From the NCBI GenBank assembly GCA_013339895.1, contig JABACO010000011.1:9448546-9512545 (forward strand): DNA of 64,000 nucleotides, read 5' to 3'. The DNA comes from Ephydatia muelleri (taxonomy: Eukaryota; Porifera; Demospongiae; Spongillida; Spongillidae). Under the pieces are notes generated by a model. It saw nothing but the letters and a program-made list of their open reading frames with translations. It was not told the origin of the DNA and ran no database searches. This document shows positions 33,301-46,341 of this stretch, piece after piece (position 1 is the first letter of the stretch; each line of letters opens with the position of its first letter). The position numbers were made by a program, and so were the translations under genes.

Positions 33301-36300
33301 TTACATCTGAAGTACGTATGAAACAGAAAGTTGATGGCAAGCTGAAGGCTCACAACACCATACTCCAAGTGTCCTGGTTCCACCTGCATAGGTGAGACAG
33401 TTCACTATTGAAGTAAGCAACTATATGAAGCCAACCAACCGTATTAGCTGCAACCAGACTCCTCACAAAGGCCAAGTACTCTAGACAATACACATCCCTG
33501 TGGCGCATGAACTGAAGGTTCTCTTCATTGACACTGCGCTGGATGGCAGGAGGGATGGTGTCGGAGAACACACCTCGTCTGTCCCCTCTCTGCACCAATG
33601 CCTGAAGCTGGCTTAGCTTATCGTCAGGGAGGTGTGGAGATGCAGGGATTGGTGTGCTGTCTGCACGGGCAACACCTCGTGTCTTCGTGGCATGGTCACG
33701 CGCCTCATAGAACAACATATACGCATTCCAGAAGCGTACTCGCATGTCCGGGTGTGACCCTTGCACTAGGGTAGTCAGGAATGCATTCCAACCTAAGCCA
33801 CTAACAACATAGCACCTACCATCTGATGTCTTTGCTTTGTAACTGCCTCCAAAGCACTCGGATTCCAGTGACACCTGGTTCATGGCAAACTCATCGACCA
33901 CCACATCATTAAATCTCAGCCAACACCCTGTGTCGTGACTGACTTCCACTGATGCATCTTCTGCAATGGACATAGCTGGTGACCTGGAGGAGATCACAAT
34001 ATACTAACCCAGTCCTCAGACCTCTCCCAGATGTACCTCTTGTCCTTGATAAAGGAGTAGTAGTGTCCAGCTGATGCCTGTCCACTGTGCACCACTATCC
34101 CTGTCAGGTCATAGAGCTGCTTAGGAGAGGACGTGTTGATCCTTCTCTCGACTGGCCAATCCCTCTGCCGTGTAGGGCTCCATGTCCAGTATCCATGGAA
34201 ACTGAGGTAAGAAGGCGTGGCTGGAGTTGATTACCTCACCTAGCAACATGCTACTACTCATGGGGGTGGTCAGGGAGATGGGACTACACACAATGGCTTC
34301 AATCTCTGGTACTCAAGATGCACTTTTGATAGGTCACATGACTTGTGATGGGTGTGGTCACATGACTTGTGATGGGTGTGGTCACAAAATGTGCATTCCT
34401 TGCCACACGGTTTATTTTTAACATTACAACTAAATTTAGTTCAGCATAGAATGATGAGTGCCCAACTGACCAGAACTGTCACCAGTCTGGCATCACTATT
34501 CCCAACACACACCAAATCCCAATAGACGAACAATGACAGCATCGGAGCACAGAAGTCGCTTACCTCAAAGTGGTCATCAAATTTGATAGCTCTATTTGCC
34601 TCCCAGTCAAACCCAAATCGCTTCAACTGAACGACAAGTGTTGGAGGTAATGTTTTGATACAAGTCCTCTTGACAGTGTCCCGCTAAAAGAATAAGGAAT
34701 GATTGGAACATGCCAGCACACACACTACACACACACACTACACACACACACACTACACACACACACCACACACACACTACACACACCTTTTCCTGGCATT
34801 TTTCACACAAGTAAGCATTCTCCCCTTCCAGCATATCTCCCTTCACAAACTCTTTCAAGGCCTCCTCCAATGTCTTTGACTTGACTGGTAATGACAGAGA
34901 CAAAAAAGACTCCTCTCTATCATAAGTATGTTCACACCCTTTGCAAATCTTCTGATCAAGAAAGAACCCTCCAAATGCTGCTGAGAACACTTGCTGCAAG
35001 GACTTTCTCTGTGATCAACAACACAGAATATGTAAATCACCCCACCCATCACCCCTCCCATCACCCCACCCATCACCCCTCCCATCACCCCTCCCATCAC
35101 CCCTCCCATCACCCCTCCCATCACCCCTCCCATCACCCCTCCCATCACCCCTCCCATCACCCCTCCCATCACCCCTCCCATCACCCCTCCCATCACCCCT
35201 CCCATCACCCCTCCCATCACCCCACCCATCACCCCTCCCATCACCCCTCCCATCAAACCTCCCATCAAACCTCCCATCACCTCTCCCACCACCCCTCCCA
35301 TCACCTCTCCCACCACACCACCCATCACCCCTCCCATCATACCTTCAGGTGTTCATCAATCTGGTCTGTTAAGTCGCAGAAGAAGTCATGAGCATCCTGA
35401 TATGCATGTGTGAGAGATAGGTGCAGATGTGGAATATGTACATTGAGACACCAAGGAGATCTCTTCAAAAGCTTTTAGCTCTCTCCCTCTCTGTACAATC
35501 ACAGCTCTTAACTAACCTGTTGTTCTCGCACATTTACTGGCTCTCCACGCAGTTTAAAATTCTTCAAAAATCCATCTGGTGAAAAAGACTGCAATTTACT
35601 ATCTCTAAGATGACCAAAGATAGTCTGAAGATCAAAGAGAATGCTAGAAGAGACGAATTGTGTAGTGAGCAGCAAAATGAGCAGCACTGAGACAATAAGG
35701 TCCCCAGAACCCCTACCTCTGCTCCTCTGATTCTTCAGTATCCACTCCCAGGATCAGCTAATGATGGCACACAACATACCTCAAACCCTTATCAATGTGA
35801 CAACATTTCTAAACTCACATCTCTACAGGGTCCTGCATGTACAGCTGTTGGAGAATAGCATTCAATATAACAGGTGGTGCCTGCATTCTTCAGGTCCACA
35901 TAGCCCAAATGGTGAACGCCAACGCTGGGAGCTGGACTACAGTAACAAAGATAGTTTTTTCAAAAGTAGAACCTTTCACAAATGTTTTTCAACCCACATC
36001 ACACACCCCACTCACATCCCACTCACACACCCCACAATCACACACCCCACATCAAACCACCCAATCACAACCCCACATCACACACCTCAATCACACACCC
36101 ACATCACACACCACCCACATCACACACCCACATCACACACCCCATCACCACACCACATCACACACTTCCACATCACACCCTCACATCACACACCCACATC
36201 ACACACACACCCCACAAATCACACACCCACATCACACACCCACATCACACACCTCCCATTCCTTGGCCATGTCAGGATTCTCAACATGGTGCAGATTTAT

Positions 36301-37974
36301 TAACTGGGAGGCTGCCAATACCAGGTTGTCATAGCAACCTGAACACAACTCTACAATCAGATCGAAAGCAGCAACACGACTGAATAGGTCTGTACAACGA
36401 GGATTGATGTCCACTATGCCACGCCCACTGTAACCTTCACTGCAAATAAGCTTGGACGCAGAAAATAAGAAGACTGAAATGAGGTCATTGATCAGTTCAT
36501 GGCCTGTACAGCATGTGCATGTATATACAAGGATAACAAAATACTTGGTCATCACATTCACCACACTAACTTCACGCACCGTATGACTTTTTGTCCACTC
36601 CTTCACACGTGAATAGCGCACGACAAAGCTTCAGATGACCAGTCAGTACACACTGCAGCGCTGGAGGCTGCCAAGAGCAAGACTTGAACCTGCTTATCCA
36701 GTCCAACTCGTTCTTCAGCAGCTGTATGACATCCACACCCAGCTCCTTCTGTTCCTCAACTGAAATGTATTGTGATGATCTGTGACAAGTACCCTTTCAC
36801 CTCCCTCTCCTCCCCTCTCACTGTCCCTTGCAATAAGGAATTTTTTTGGACAACCAACCAATTAGACGATGTTTTAATGAGATAATCCTTTGGGTTAGCT
36901 GAATGTGCAAAACCTCCAACATGGCCTTTTAACCTCCTCCATCTCCCCATATGGCCCTAACCTCCTCCATCTCCTAACATGGCCTCATAACATTGTGTCT
37001 CTCAAAGATTGCCCCAAACCTTTTAGGTTCTGCAGTAGTCTACTCCTGAATTCGAAGTACTGGAATGAACGAGTCCATTGGTCCAAGTGGTCACCTTGCT
37101 CCTCAGAGCCCACTCCTTGCTCCTCAGAGCCCACCTCCCACAGAGACGTGGGATGCTCCAGCACAAGATGGAGGAAGAAGTGGTGAGGGGTGGTGACCGG
37201 TGCTGATGGGCGTGGCCTCTTGCTCTCGGGGACACTTGAGGCATCATGTGACTTGGGCGGAGCGCACAGCTGACAGAGCAGCTCAACAGCAGACACCCTC
37301 ACATCATCACTAGGGCACCCAAGTAGCACATCCATGATGAACTCCCGAACATTGGGCAATTCATAGAAAGCATCTAGCATGGAGCGACGCAGATTAAGGC
37401 AGGTGACCAGCAGCTCCAAGGCTTCACAGGCTATGGCTGTGTTCTGAGTAAAGAAGGAATACTTACTTAGGAGACAGCCACGAATGGTCTGAACCAACAC
37501 ACCTTTGAGTCCACTGCCCCTGCCATCTGCTCAGCACACAGCCCTGCCCTCAGTTGGTTTTCTCCTTCTCTGTGCTCACTGGCAAGATGAAGCTTGCCAG
37601 CCGCTGCTCCCCAGATGACCCGCACAAGATGGCCGACCACCGTTGTGAAATCAGATACACTCATGGTCTGGGGGGAAGGGAAGGTTACATGGAACAGGAG
37701 TTGGGGGGCGGGGCAGACGTACTTCAATTGTCAGTCGAGCCACATCCTCTGGGTCATCACTTTTCAAAGCTTTGGGCTCCACAGTGGCCTGTTCAAGTGC
37801 TTTAGGCTCTTCGTGGTTTGCTGGAGGTCTGTCCTCCCCATCACCTGTCCCAGCTCCTCCCTCCACCACCACACTAGACACCTGCCTCCTCACCAGAGGT
37901 AATGCTACCTCATTGTAGAGCAGAAATCTGCCAGACAGGACCCCTCCATTATATAACACACACACACACTCATC

Positions 37975-38033
<59 letters not shown>

Positions 38034-40897
38034 CCATACCTGGCTACAGACAGTGCCATTGCATAGCAGTCTTGCCGTACACTTAGATCCACATTGGTGG
38101 GAAGTGCTTTAGACTGGAGGACACTTATGACATATTTCAGACCTCCTGCTTCAAGGAAGTTACGCCGAAAAACCTTGGCTGAGGCATCATCCGTTTCCTT
38201 GGAAACCACAGGCATGAGATGGCTGCTTAGTACCTAAAAACGAGCAAACAAAACTTCACCACACCCCCGGACATGCCACACCCCCAGGAGAGACCACACC
38301 TCCTGAGAGACCACACCCCCATACCTCCATGTTGTAGAGAAGCTGGTAAGGGGAGATGCGAGAAGCATCCAAATAGTCCTTCAGGATTGCATCAGGAGGG
38401 AGGAGGGATGTATGAGTGTCATCTGAAGCCCCTTTGGGGGAATGATGGGAAAACCCCTCCAGCGATGATCTGACTCGAGGATCTGTTGGAATCAACAACA
38501 GAACACTTCGCACTCCTCTGATCAGCTTGCTGCGAAGCACACCTCCATCTGACCACCTCCCCCAACTGGTATGTCTCCTAGGCAACAGATCTGTTCCAAT
38601 CGCTGAAATGTCTTTGGATCTGAAGCCAAGATGAGTCCAGGGAGGGCTTGCTCCTGGAAGCATCCCAGCACAGGAATGAATGCTATCATCACAAAATGTG
38701 CACATGTTGCTAATCATATGTTTATTTACTTAGTAGAAAACAATAGTTCCCTAAAGCTAGATGTTGAGTGCTTTAGGATGTTATATAAATATGCCATCAT
38801 GCTGTACATGAGCCATGAGCAGACACTGTTGGAGATGTAAATGTAAACACAAAATAAAGTGACAACAGCTCATTTCCTCTTAGGATGCCCACTGGTCCAA
38901 GTGAACCTCTTGCCCTCAGACTAGGTGCAAACCCTCACATAGAGGAAATATGAAATGGTCTGAGTCCCAACATCTGTCACAAACTAAACATTTGTACTAG
39001 AGTGACCACACATATACACACATACACACATATACACACACATACACAAATATACACACACATACACACACATACACACACATACACACACACATACACA
39101 CACACGCTCACACATACACACACACAAATACACACACACATACACACACACATACACACACACATACACACACACATACACACACACATACACACATACA
39201 CACACACACACAGACGCACAAACAGCATTACCTTCTCAAGAACTGGCTGAAGTCCCTAGGAGAATGGTTGATTAATGCCCACACTCACATCATCTTTGAA
39301 CACATGTACCTCAGTTCGGACATAGCTGGAGGACGATACAAAAGACTGGGTCTTCACAATCAAGGTCTGATGGTCAGTGAAGCCTAGCTGATGAATTAGC
39401 TTGTTGTAGTCTGATATATCCAACTGAAAGAGATCAGTGGGAAGGAGCAAGAACAAGAGGCAGAGGTTGCTTAGTAACAGCAAATGCACAGGTTGCTTAG
39501 CAATAGTAACCCAACTTACCCAATGTTCAGTTGTGCCTATCTGTACTTGTTCTGGGGTCACATTAAGTTGCTTAGCAACCTTCTGTCTCACAGAGCAAAT
39601 ACTTTCATTTGAGTGACACTGGAAAAAAGAGCAGCTTGTGATGTGTAAGGCTGATGTGTGGGAACGGGTTAAGTGGCACATGTAGTGATGAAGAGGTTAA
39701 ATGGCCTATGTAGTGACCAAAGGGTTAAGTGGCATTATGTAGCAATAAAAGGGTTAATTAGCTGATGCTCACACTTAGCCTGAATTCTTGTTTTGGTTGA
39801 TCAAGAGAGATGGTGAGAGTCAATGGGTGTCCATGGAAACTAGCTCCGTGTGGGGGCAGCTGACGAGGAAGGCTGTACGACTCCTCAACCATTTTAATGT
39901 AGCGTTGAATCAGAAGTAGCAGTCGCTCAATTGACTGCACTCTGGTCCTAGATAGTGACCACTGTTACGTTCCACTCCCCCTCCTCACCCTCCCTCACTC
40001 ACTGGTCCCCAGCCTTTGGAGCACCTCCAAGCAGTTCATCCAGACGACGGAAGCACTCGTCAATAAATCGATGATGTAATGTAACCACATCCTTCTTCAG
40101 CTTCGGGCTCAGTGCTTGGTAGCTGATCTGAAGTATATTTGTGATCAGCTCATCTGCAATCCTCCAGTCCCGGACTTCCATAGCAGCCTAACAACATCCA
40201 AATAATTATGTTAGCATCACATGACATAGCACATGACTTACTCTCCATAAATATTCAATTCCAGTCAATTCTGGGATCTCAACAATCTGATGAAAAATAG
40301 TAATGCCATGACAACTCTACAGCCACACCTCTTCCTGTCACCTCTCCCATGTTAGTCACACCCTCGTGCCACACCCCTTCCTGTCACACACCCTTTCCTT
40401 CCCTCCTTACTGTGCTGTTCAATCCCATTGTTGTCCTCTTAAGCTTCTTTCATTCAAGTTTATTACTTCAAACAAGCGCCTAAGGCACTGGTACCCAGCT
40501 GTGTCCAGAACAGCTGGGTCAACTTTCAACACACGTGCGTTGAACAGGTTTGACTGTGTCTCTGCTTCCATGTCAGCCAAACCTTCATCAAACCACTTGA
40601 ATCCCAGCTGAATCGGTTGCAAGGTCACATCACACAAACCCTCAATGCCTCTTCCCCAGTCTTACCCTTCTGTCAGCATCACACGCATGTGGGTTAGCAA
40701 TCAGAGTGTCCCACACCTCACACGCCCTCTTAGCAGGCATGTACAAGGCTCCCTCCTTCAGCAGAAAGGCTATGAACTTGAGGTGAGTGTCCACACACTG
40801 GGGAGGGGGAGGGATGGTACCAGGGGCTGGGTGTGGACAATACTCACTTCATAGTGAGAGTATCTTCCATCGGTGATGATTTCTCCAGCTACTCACA

Positions 40898-40956
<59 letters not shown>

Positions 40957-43900
40957 TACAATTCAATTACTTCTAAATACAAGTACCAGCCGTACTTAGT
41001 TCAATATTTCTTTCCTTGCAAAACTGCACGGCATTGCTGTGACATCTAAAGGAGAAAGATGCTGATGAAATTAAAGTTAGATATTAAAAGCTGGTGGCTT
41101 CACTTTGTGAGGGTGACACTTGTTAGACGAAGAAGATCGTACTGTCTCTGGAGCTCGGAAACCTGGTGCTGAAATGGAACAAATGATCTCCTGGAATACC
41201 ATGAGGTACAGCCAGCTACCTGATCCTTCTGTGTGTGGCCACTAGCATAACTAGTGCGACAGAAGCCTTTGATGTACTTGTGAAGCTGCTGAAATGCTGA
41301 TACCACCCATGTTGCCTACGAAGGGAAATCCCCTTTCTCGTGAGGTCACAACAGTACACATGTGCACACACATAGTGCTAGCTTCAATCCATACGTAAGG
41401 TACTCTGGAATGACACAAGCAATCCACAGGTTGGCCCAAGGTCACTTTCACAACAACATGACAGAACTTCTGCTACCTTCACATATTCAACACAACATAC
41501 ACATGCAAATTCATTTTCTGGTTTGATGTTCACTTAGACCACACCCACAGAACCGCTTACTTTGCGAATGTCTTCCACACATTTGACAATGTAGTTTCTT
41601 TTCTCTGGCTCCTTAGTGTGGGATGAGTCTATCAAAATGGAGGTGTGTGCTTCCAGGGCCAGCTCCACCATCACCCGGGAGGACTGAGGGAGGTGTGCCA
41701 GGCTCCACAGCACCTCCAGGATCTGCCCAGACATGATGAGGCCAAGCAATGGCTCCTGTGACTAACCTTTGAGGCTGTCTTTCCCTGGCGATCATCCTTG
41801 CCAATCTTTCCAATCAGATCAATCAGCTTCTCCCGGTAACGATCAGAGGCAGTCTCCCAGCTCTGCAGCACATCACATCAAGCTAATGTACAGGTGGGTG
41901 TGGCTACTCCTCCTACCTTCTGGATTAGTTGAAAGAGGTGGTCCAATAGTGCTGGTGGGAAACGTGAGGCTGCGGCTGCCAATATGCCATGCACATTCTC
42001 CACTTGTACTGGGTTTTTGTCAGCCTATGCTCCCATGGAAACAAAGCTCATGATTTCCAACATATTATGACATAAGTAGCTCACCTGCATCACCCAGATA
42101 CCCTCCAACTCCTCAACAGTCAGTTTTGTTCCCAAGAATTCCAAAAGAGACTTGATCTTATCACAGTACTGTGTCTGGTGGAGGTTTCCTGTCCACAAAA
42201 CAAAGTACATTCAGTAGGACTGATTGGTTAGTAAAGGTGATGGATGAGTGAGGATGGAGGGTGAGTGAGTGAGGGTGAGTGAGGGTGAGGATGAGGGGTG
42301 ATGGAGGCTGAGTGAGTGAAGGTGAGTGAGGATGATGGTGAGTGAGTGAGGGTGAGGGGATGAGAGTGAGCAAAGAAATGGCAAAGTTGAATAACAGTGA
42401 TGAGAGGGTCAGAGGAAGATGAGGAGATAAGGTGGAGGAGATGAGGGGATGAGGATGAGGAAGAGGATGAGGTGGAGAGATGAGGTGGAGGAGATTGAGG
42501 GGAATGAGGAAGAGGATGAGTGGAGAGATGAGGTGGAGAGATGCAGGGGGATGAGGAAGAGGATGAGGTGGAGAGATGAGGTGGAGGAGGAGGTGGAAAT
42601 GAGGGGGATGAAGATCATACACACATACAGTTGACCCACCTCCTAAGGCAATAGAAAGGATTCTGTTGCTGACAAGCCACTCCACAACCTTATCAGAACT
42701 GATTGGGTTTTTCACTCCCCTGGTCACAGCTTGGTAAGGCTCTTCGGTTAAACGCACAACCTGAGGGAGACAAAGGACACAGTGTAAGATCTCAAGCAGC
42801 TTGGATTCAAGCAACCTGGCAAGAAGAGGAAGACAGAACAGTCTAGCAAGAAGAGGGACTCGTCGCAACAAGAGCTACCTTAAACATCACAACAAGACCC
42901 ACCCAAGAAACGGTTGCAGTTATTTAATTAGGATGCTCCCTTGCCCCCCTCCAACAAACCTCCTTGCCCCCCTCCAACAAACTCCCTTGCCCCCCTCCAA
43001 CAACCTCCTTGCCCCCCTCCAACAAACCTCCTTGCCCCCCTCCAACAAACCTCCTTGCCCCCCTCCAACAAACCTCCTTGCCCCCCTCCAACAAACCTCC
43101 TTGAGGGCATTCATTTTGGCATTGAAGTGAGGTGTGTTGATCATCCTTGCAGTCGTCTCAAGGCGCAGTGAGTCCACTGTGTTCACAACGTCCCAGGACG
43201 AGCATCTTACAGAGAGGGACTTGACTGACCTCAGCAGGTCAGACACACACCCTACATCCTTTTCCTTAAGGCTCTCTGTAGTCAGGTCCCTCACAAACTT
43301 GACAGCCCGCATTATACACTTGAGAAATTCACTCTTCAGGTATGCTGCATTGATGTAATCTTCACACAAGCTCAGTGGCAGGAACAAAGCAGTTAGCTCC
43401 TGAGGGGGTGTGGTTAGCAGAGCACTAGGGCACAAGGCACAAGAGACTGACTTTAAGCTTGATATCAGCAGTGTTCAGAATGATGTCTCTAATGGCTTCT
43501 ACAACCCTTATGGTAGGCAAACTGCCAATGGTTAAAAATAACATTAACTTAACCACAGTTAATAATTTTAATCCAACTAACTGTGTTCATCATGTCAACC
43601 AGACAGCCTTTGGGGTCCTAAGGAAATGATACGGAGTAATTATCTGCATATACATCTGCATATACATTGCATACTCTTGCATACTCTTGCATACTCTTGC
43701 ATACCTTGTGCAACTGATAGCTTGGCATTTGTGCAAAGACATGTGATCCTTTAGGTGTGGAGTCTGCCTTTCGATTACGCAGCTTGTTGTGGAAGTTTGT
43801 GTCACTGTTAAAGATCTAAATAAAAAGAAAGGTGAGAGGTTGGCCAATGTAAAGGGGTGGGGCTAGTGTAAAGGGGTGGGGCTAGTGCAAAGGGTGGGCT

Positions 43901-46341
43901 GATGTACAGGACCATATGGTACCAGTGCTGGTACGATACAATATGTGTATAACAAGTGACTCTGATAAGCCAGTGCCTGCCTACCTAAGGTGCCTACCTA
44001 AGGTGCCTACCTAAGGTGCCTACCTAAGTGCCTACCTAAGGTGCCTGCCTAAGGTGCCTACCTAAGGTGCCTGCCTAAGGTGCCTGCCTAAGGTGCCTGC
44101 CTAAGGTGCCTACCTAAGGTGCCTACCTAAGGTGCCTACCTAAGGTGCCTACCTAAGGTGCCTACCTAAGGTGCCTACCTAAGGTGCCTACCTAAGGTGC
44201 CTACCTAAGGTGCCTACCTAAGGTGCCTACCTAAGTGCCTACCTAAGGTGCCTACCTAAGGTGCCTACCTAAGGTGCCTACCTAAGGTGCCTACCTAAGG
44301 TGCCTACCTAAGGTGCCTACCTAAGGTGCCTACCTAAGGTACCTACCTACCAATAGGCATTCTACCTAGCTACGTTTGACCTCTAATATTAGAAGATTAC
44401 ATAATGGACAGTTATCAATCATAGTCAAAAACTTGGCACTTCGAAAAAGGATCCAATATTTGCTCAGGGAAGTTCCTTACCACAGCCAACAGGTCTAGGA
44501 GGTAGACAGGGATTGGTGGTTGCTTGAGCCGCTCTGCAATCAACTCCAGGGCAATCTTGCACATGTTTGCAATCCCTTCAATGATGGCCACATCCCATCT
44601 CAGTACAGCCTCATGAGTCAGAACCTGAAGACCACACCCACTCAATAACCAACCAGAACATGCCACACCCACCTTATTGAATGCATCAGGCATTGTCTTT
44701 TGTAGGAATTTACGACAGTTTTCATCTGCTTCTGCAATCCCAGGGCCTGCAATACATGAATGGTTGGTCAACTAACCCAACATTCAATCCCACACTAATC
44801 TCACACCTCCCCTCACCTCTCCCCTCCCTCCCCTCTCCCCTCCTCTCTCACCTCCCCTCTCCCACCCTCCCCTTCACCATCACCTTTCCAACCTTCCCTC
44901 CCCTCCACTCTACATTACCCTCCCAACCTACCCTCCCCCTCACCCTCCTCCCCCTCCTCTTCCCACCCTCCTCTCCCCCCTCCCTCCTCTCCCCACCCTC
45001 CTCTCTCCACCCTCCTCTCTCCACCCTCCTCTCCCCACCCTCCTCTCCCCCTCTCCTCCCCACCCTCCTCTCCCCCCTCCTCTCCCCCCCTCCTCTCCCC
45101 CCCTCCTCTCCCCACCCTCCCCCCTCCCCACCCTCCTCTCCCACCCTCCTCTCCCCACCCTCCTCTCCCCACCCTCCTCTCCCCCCCCTCCTCTCCCCAC
45201 CCTCCTCTCCCCACCCTCCTCTCCCCACCCTCCTCTCCCCACCCCCTCTCCCCACCCTCCTCTCCCCCCCCCTCCCTCCCTCCCCACCCTCCTCTCCCCT
45301 CCTCCCCCCCCTCCTCTCCCCACCCTCCTCTCCCCACCTCCCTCCTCTCCCCACCCTCCTCTCCCCCCCTCCCTCCTCTCCCCACCCTCCTCTCCCCACC
45401 TCCTCTCCCCCCCTCCTCTCCCCCCCCTCCTCTCCCCCTCCTCTCTCCCCCCTCCTCTCCCCCCCCTCCTCTCCCCCCCCCCTCCTCTCCCACCCCTCCT
45501 CTCCCCCTCCTCTCCTCCCCTCCCCCTCTCCTCTCCCCCCCTCCTCTCCCCACCTCCCCTTCCACCACCTCACGCTCTCCTCCCCCCCTTCCCCACCCCC
45601 CTGTCCCCGGCCACTCACACACCCCCTCCCCCCACCCTCCCCTTACCTTCACGTATCATATTTATGGTGGCCAGCATGACACACCCAAAGACTCTTCCCT
45701 CTTGTAGGGAATGGACCACTGCCTCTGTGTGGACACGCGCCCTCCAGCTCATAGTAATGAGTAAGTGGAAACTCAACTCGAGAGGTCTGGGGGACCGAGC
45801 CCAACTGCACCAGCAAAGAGGACTGGGGACCAGTTGCACCTCCATTCTCTCTCTCCTTCTCAGGTCCACCATCCTCCATTTCTGGTGGTGATGAAAGATC
45901 CTCCTCCACACTCTCTTCGTTGTTAATATCTTCATAACTAGGGGGCGGACCCTCGGGGCGTGGCGGGATGTCAGACATGTCATCGCCTCTCTCGTCCACC
46001 TCCCCCTCTTCCCCCATCTCGCGCAGGTTTTCCACTGAATAGCTCACTGTAGTCGAGTCTTTGTCGGACTCCGCCCCGGAGCCTGGGTGTGTCTCCGTGT
46101 CTCGCATATCGACGTCTCGTTCGAACGAATCCTCACGTTCGTGAAATGGCTTGTCAGTGATGACATTGTACTCATGAAGAAGGTTTGAATCACATTGTGG
46201 ACTGTCTGTCAGCAACAACGGCATAGCATCTTCAAGCTTGCCGTTGCACTGCCTCAGCGCATTGCGAATCTCGTCCTCTGAGCAATGCAAGCCCATTTCG
46301 CGACACTTCTGTACAGCTTCTTGCAGCACTTCGTCACCCAT
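30303..46341 (-). CDS. USP24: Ubiquitin carboxyl-terminal hydrolase 24
   Basis: A giant cysteine deubiquitinase spread over several dozen short exons. N-terminus: UBA-like domain ([18 protein letters not shown]), then PPPSYEDI and YYELEG. The middle consists of helical repeats typical of USP24 ([20 protein letters not shown] near 41850; [12 protein letters not shown] and [13 protein letters not shown] near 39840-39930, leading into a ubiquitin-like segment). [20 protein letters not shown] lies near 37640. The catalytic core is near 33.4-35.9 kb and a Gln-rich C-terminal tail ends at 30303. Start: Met at 46341, preferred over the in-frame Met at 46446 because the UBA begins there. Conserved sequence strings are broken by 1-2 base insertions at the PYKREESLG region (45700-45760, three sites) and next to the catalytic Cys. 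The rest reads in frame between introns. Confidence 0.92.
30727..31180. repeat. 47-bp minisatellite in a USP24 intron
   Basis: Roughly nine copies of a 47-bp unit containing CACCACCATGACATCAGCCA; the last few copies are shortened. Copies are nearly identical, so the array is young or homogenised. Confidence 0.9.
31380..31560. repeat. Two small tandem repeats in a USP24 intron
   Basis: A 29-bp unit starting GTGCAGATAGGGTTTAAGG occurs twice (31377-31435). Then a unit of about 20 bp, GTCTAGCTTCCCCCGCCTCC, occurs four times (about 31483-31560). Confidence 0.8.
33350..35940 (-). other. USP24: USP catalytic core of USP24
   Basis: Cys box near 35830-35890 ([13 protein letters not shown] then [14 protein letters not shown]); the nucleophile codon is 35870-35872. 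QDA box [20 protein letters not shown] near 35345-35530. A zinc-ribbon-like pair of CxxC motifs (CKGC and CEKC) lies at about 34790-34960. [20 protein letters not shown] is at 34600-34670. His box [20 protein letters not shown] is near 34045-34105, with the His at 34063-34065. Asp box [15 protein letters not shown] near 33880-33930. The complete triad argues for an active enzyme. The two Cys-box strings are in adjacent frames because of one extra T around 35863-35869. Confidence 0.9.
35041..35340. repeat. 12-bp minisatellite (CATCACCCCTCC)
   Basis: About 25 copies in the intron directly downstream of the QDA-box exon of USP24. On the sense strand it reads as GGAGGGGTGATG. The long Gly-Val-Met frame it produces is a repeat artefact. 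Confidence 0.9.
35998..36256. repeat. Degenerate CACATCACACAC repeat
   Basis: CA-rich 10-14-bp units fill this USP24 intron. No exon is visible inside. Confidence 0.85.
37960..38035. repeat. CA dinucleotide microsatellite
   Basis: About 26 uninterrupted CA units plus flanking CA-rich sequence, in an intron of USP24. Similar CA runs lie at 31990-32012, 34720-34788, 40893-40963 and 61620-61705. Confidence 0.95.
39002..39216. repeat. ACACAT-type compound microsatellite
   Basis: Over 200 bp of CA units punctuated by TA, occupying most of one USP24 intron. Confidence 0.95.
42232..42620. repeat. Purine-rich GATGAGG/GTGAGTGAG repeat
   Basis: About 390 bp of almost pure GA/T on the plus strand, with GAGGATGAGG and GGTGAGTGAG units, in a USP24 intron. 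On the sense strand it is pyrimidine-rich. Confidence 0.85.
42940..43100. repeat. 20-21-bp minisatellite in a USP24 intron
   Basis: Eight copies of a unit containing CCCCCCTCCAACAAACCTCC. It directly abuts the exon that encodes the [16 protein letters not shown] segment. Confidence 0.9.
43977..44351. repeat. 13-bp satellite-like tandem array
   Basis: About 28 nearly identical copies of GGTGCCTACCTAA, with some copies carrying GCCTGCC instead. It lies in a USP24 intron. The copies abut with no spacers. Confidence 0.95.
44810..45645. repeat. Roughly 830-bp polypyrimidine tract (CCCCACCCTCCTCT units)
   Basis: Almost uninterrupted C/T on the plus strand in the first large USP24 intron. The transcribed sense strand is therefore a long G/A tract with hundreds of GGGG and GGG runs. 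Long frames here (Pro/Ser-rich on plus, Gly/Glu/Arg-rich on minus) come from base composition and are not genes. Confidence 0.95.

Noticed and set aside
34855-35391. Open frames with Met-Gly-Gly-Val or His-His-Pro-Ser repeats
   Set aside because: Direct translation of the 12-bp minisatellite at 35041-35340.
38977-39250. Cys-Val and His-Thr repeat frames
   Set aside because: Translation of an ACACAT microsatellite.
43977-44351. CRISPR-like direct repeats
   Set aside because: Units are 13 bp with no spacers, in an animal intron; it is a tandem satellite.
44681-45679. Long Pro/Ser/Leu-rich frame (plus) and Gly/Glu/Arg-rich frames (minus)
   Set aside because: Produced by the C/T-only repeat tract; no start context, no domain, and inside a USP24 intron.
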